Program-made: the position numbers and the translations under genes
In this document: positions 62,826 through 64,000 of the stretch, one piece after another
Layout: each line of letters opens with the position of its first letter
Position numbering within the stretch: the first letter of the stretch is position 1
Notes under the pieces: model-generated
Seen by the model: the letters and a program-made list of their open reading frames with translations, nothing else
What the model was told of the DNA's origin: nothing
The model's database searches: none
DNA from: Herpetosiphon giganteus
GTDB taxonomy: Bacteria; Chloroflexota; Chloroflexia; Chloroflexales; Herpetosiphonaceae
DNA length: 64,000 nt
Assembly (NCBI RefSeq): GCF_016907925.1
Contig: NZ_JAFBCZ010000007.1
Span: forward strand, 62,001 to 126,000
Direction: 5' to 3'

Positions 62826-63907
62826 CAAAACGGCGAGTTGGAATTGTCTTTGGCGGGAAATCGGGCGAGCACGAAGTCTCGTTAAAATCGGCGCGAGCGG
62901 TGATGAATGCGCTTGATCCTGCAAAATATACGGTTGTGCCAATTGGCATCAGCCGCAACGGCCAATGGCTCAGCGGTGGCGATCCATTGTTGGCTTTAGA
63001 GCAACAGGCCGACCAAAAGATGCTTGGGCGTGCACCCCAAGCTGGTTTGGTCAGCGAAACTGCCATTGTGCAAAGTGCTGGCAGCTTGCCAGAACACACC
63101 AATATGGCCGCGCTCGATGTGATTATTCCGGTCTTACACGGCCCGTTTGGCGAGGATGGCACGATTCAAGGGGTGTTTGAATTGGCCAATCTGCCCTACG
63201 TTGGCTGTGGCGTGTTGGCGGCCTCGGTGGGCATGGATAAAGGCTTGATGAAATCGGCCTTTGCGGCTGCTGGCTTGCCCCAAGTGCCGTGGCAATTGGT
63301 GTTGCGTCGCGATTGGCAACAACAGCCCGAAGCAGTCTACGAGCGGCTTGAAGCTGCTTTGAACTATCCAATGTTCGTCAAGCCAGCCAACCTTGGCAGC
63401 AGCGTTGGCATTAGCAAAGTCAGCAATCGGGCTGAATTGGCTGCTGGCATGGCCGAGGCTGCTGGCTACGACCGCCGGATTGTGGTTGAGCAAGGCATCA
63501 ATGCCCGCGAAATCGAAGTCGCGATTTTGGGCAACGATGATCCATCGCCTTCAGTGCCAGGCGAAGTGCTGCCAGCCAACGATTTTTACGATTACGCCGA
63601 CAAATATCTTGAAGGCCAAACCCAATTTGCAATTCCGGCGGAGCTTGAAGCGGCGACTAGCGAGCAATTGCGGGCGATGGCCGTGACCGCTTTCAAAGCA
63701 ATTGATGGTGCTGGCTTGGCGCGGGTCGATTTCTTTGTCGAGCGCGAAACTGGCGCGATCTATATCAACGAAATTAACACTTTCCCCGGCTTTACGGCGA
63801 TGAGCCAATATCCCAAATTATGGGAAGCCACGGGAGTCAGCTATAGCGAATTGCTTGATCGTTTGATCGACTTGGCAATTGAGCGCTATCACGAGCGAGG
63901 ACGATGA
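62822..63907 (+). CDS. ddl: D-alanine-D-alanine ligase
   Basis: A 361-residue ATP-grasp ligase. Motifs: [68 protein letters not shown], and the C-terminal [18 protein letters not shown] (metal site). It supplies the dipeptide used by MurF. Overlaps murB and the next gene by 4 nt each. Confidence 0.97.
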   Translation: MTKRRVGIVFGGKSGEHEVSLKSARAVMNALDPAKYTVVPIGISRNGQWLSGGDPLLALEQQADQKMLGRAPQAGLVSETAIVQSAGSLPEHTNMAALDVIIPVLHGPFGEDGTIQGVFELANLPYVGCGVLAASVGMDKGLMKSAFAAAGLPQVPWQLVLRRDWQQQPEAVYERLEAALNYPMFVKPANLGSSVGISKVSNRAELAAGMAEAAGYDRRIVVEQGINAREIEVAILGNDDPSPSVPGEVLPANDFYDYADKYLEGQTQFAIPAELEAATSEQLRAMAVTAFKAIDGAGLARVDFFVERETGAIYINEINTFPGFTAMSQYPKLWEATGVSYSELLDRLIDLAIERYHERGR

Positions 63908-64000
63908 GTAATCCACGTCGGACAGGCCGCATAATCAGCCGCAAGCCACGCGGGCGGACTGCGCTTGGGGTGCGTACCAGCACGCCCATGGTGCGGCCAA
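63904..64000 (+). CDS. ftsQ: Start of a probable ftsQ (cut by window edge)
   Basis: ATG overlapping the ddl stop, open to the window end. The visible 32 residues are hydrophilic and Arg-rich ([17 protein letters not shown]), as in the cytoplasmic N-tails of FtsQ/DivIB. The call relies on position after ddl; the membrane helix and POTRA domain are beyond the window. Confidence 0.55.
   Translation, partial: MSNPRRTGRIISRKPRGRTALGVRTSTPMVRP

Overview
The window looks like a chromosomal segment of a filamentous, predatory Chloroflexota bacterium close to Herpetosiphon. This is inferred from gene content and style, not from a database search. Pointers are a coproporphyrin-type heme operon ending in HemQ, a class II HMG-CoA reductase beside accA/accD, secreted proteins with FGYP-type repeats, a DnaB mini-intein, and intergenic spacers filled with short heptad/nonad repeat 'words'. 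No tRNA, rRNA, CRISPR array or transposase was seen.

Layout. 1-6.2 kb: a DUF4139 protein running off the left edge, then four small membrane proteins with PH-like tails surrounding a membrane-anchored endonuclease/exonuclease/phosphatase protein. 6.2-15.8 kb (minus strand): a heme block transcribed as regulator, hemA, hemQ, hemE, hemH, hemC, hemD, hemB, hemL. It covers the C5 route to coproporphyrinogen III plus CpfC/ChdC-type late steps; the oxidase is not here. 16.1-20.5 kb: a subtilisin-like protease and two tandem secreted paralogues sharing one C-terminal or core repeat. 20.8-24.4 kb: HMG-CoA reductase, accA, accD and a small membrane protein. 24.4-28.5 kb: a nucleotidyltransferase, an OlsB-like N-acyltransferase, an LpxL-like acyltransferase split by an in-frame TAG, and an AlbA_2/RecG-like regulator.

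28.6-35.6 kb is the most accessory part. It holds a frameshifted N6-adenine methylase/restriction enzyme. It also holds a minus-strand operon with a WXG100-type secreted protein carrying a protein-glutaminase-like Cys-His-Asp domain, followed by four evenly spaced lipoprotein paralogues. I read this as a polymorphic toxin with candidate lipoprotein immunity genes. 35.8-47 kb: dnaB with a 148-residue mini-intein, rplI with a structured leader, a PAS/STAS stressosome-type protein, an HD hydrolase with an apparent ATC start, a few small genes, and a large hybrid histidine kinase.

47.1-64 kb is a dcw (division and cell wall) cluster: mraZ, rsmH, ftsL-like, ftsI/pbp, murF, mraY, murD, rhomboid, ftsW, murG, cvpA, murC, TPR gene, murB, ddl, and the start of a probable ftsQ. 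murE is missing from its usual place. ftsW and murG overlap by 317 nt in different frames, over a low-complexity insertion in MurG. The mraZ promoter carries three TGGGG boxes at 10-bp intervals, the expected MraZ operator.

Several start codons were moved inward from the longest frame because the upstream extension was repeat-derived sequence, lacked a ribosome binding site (RBS), or lay upstream of a promoter.
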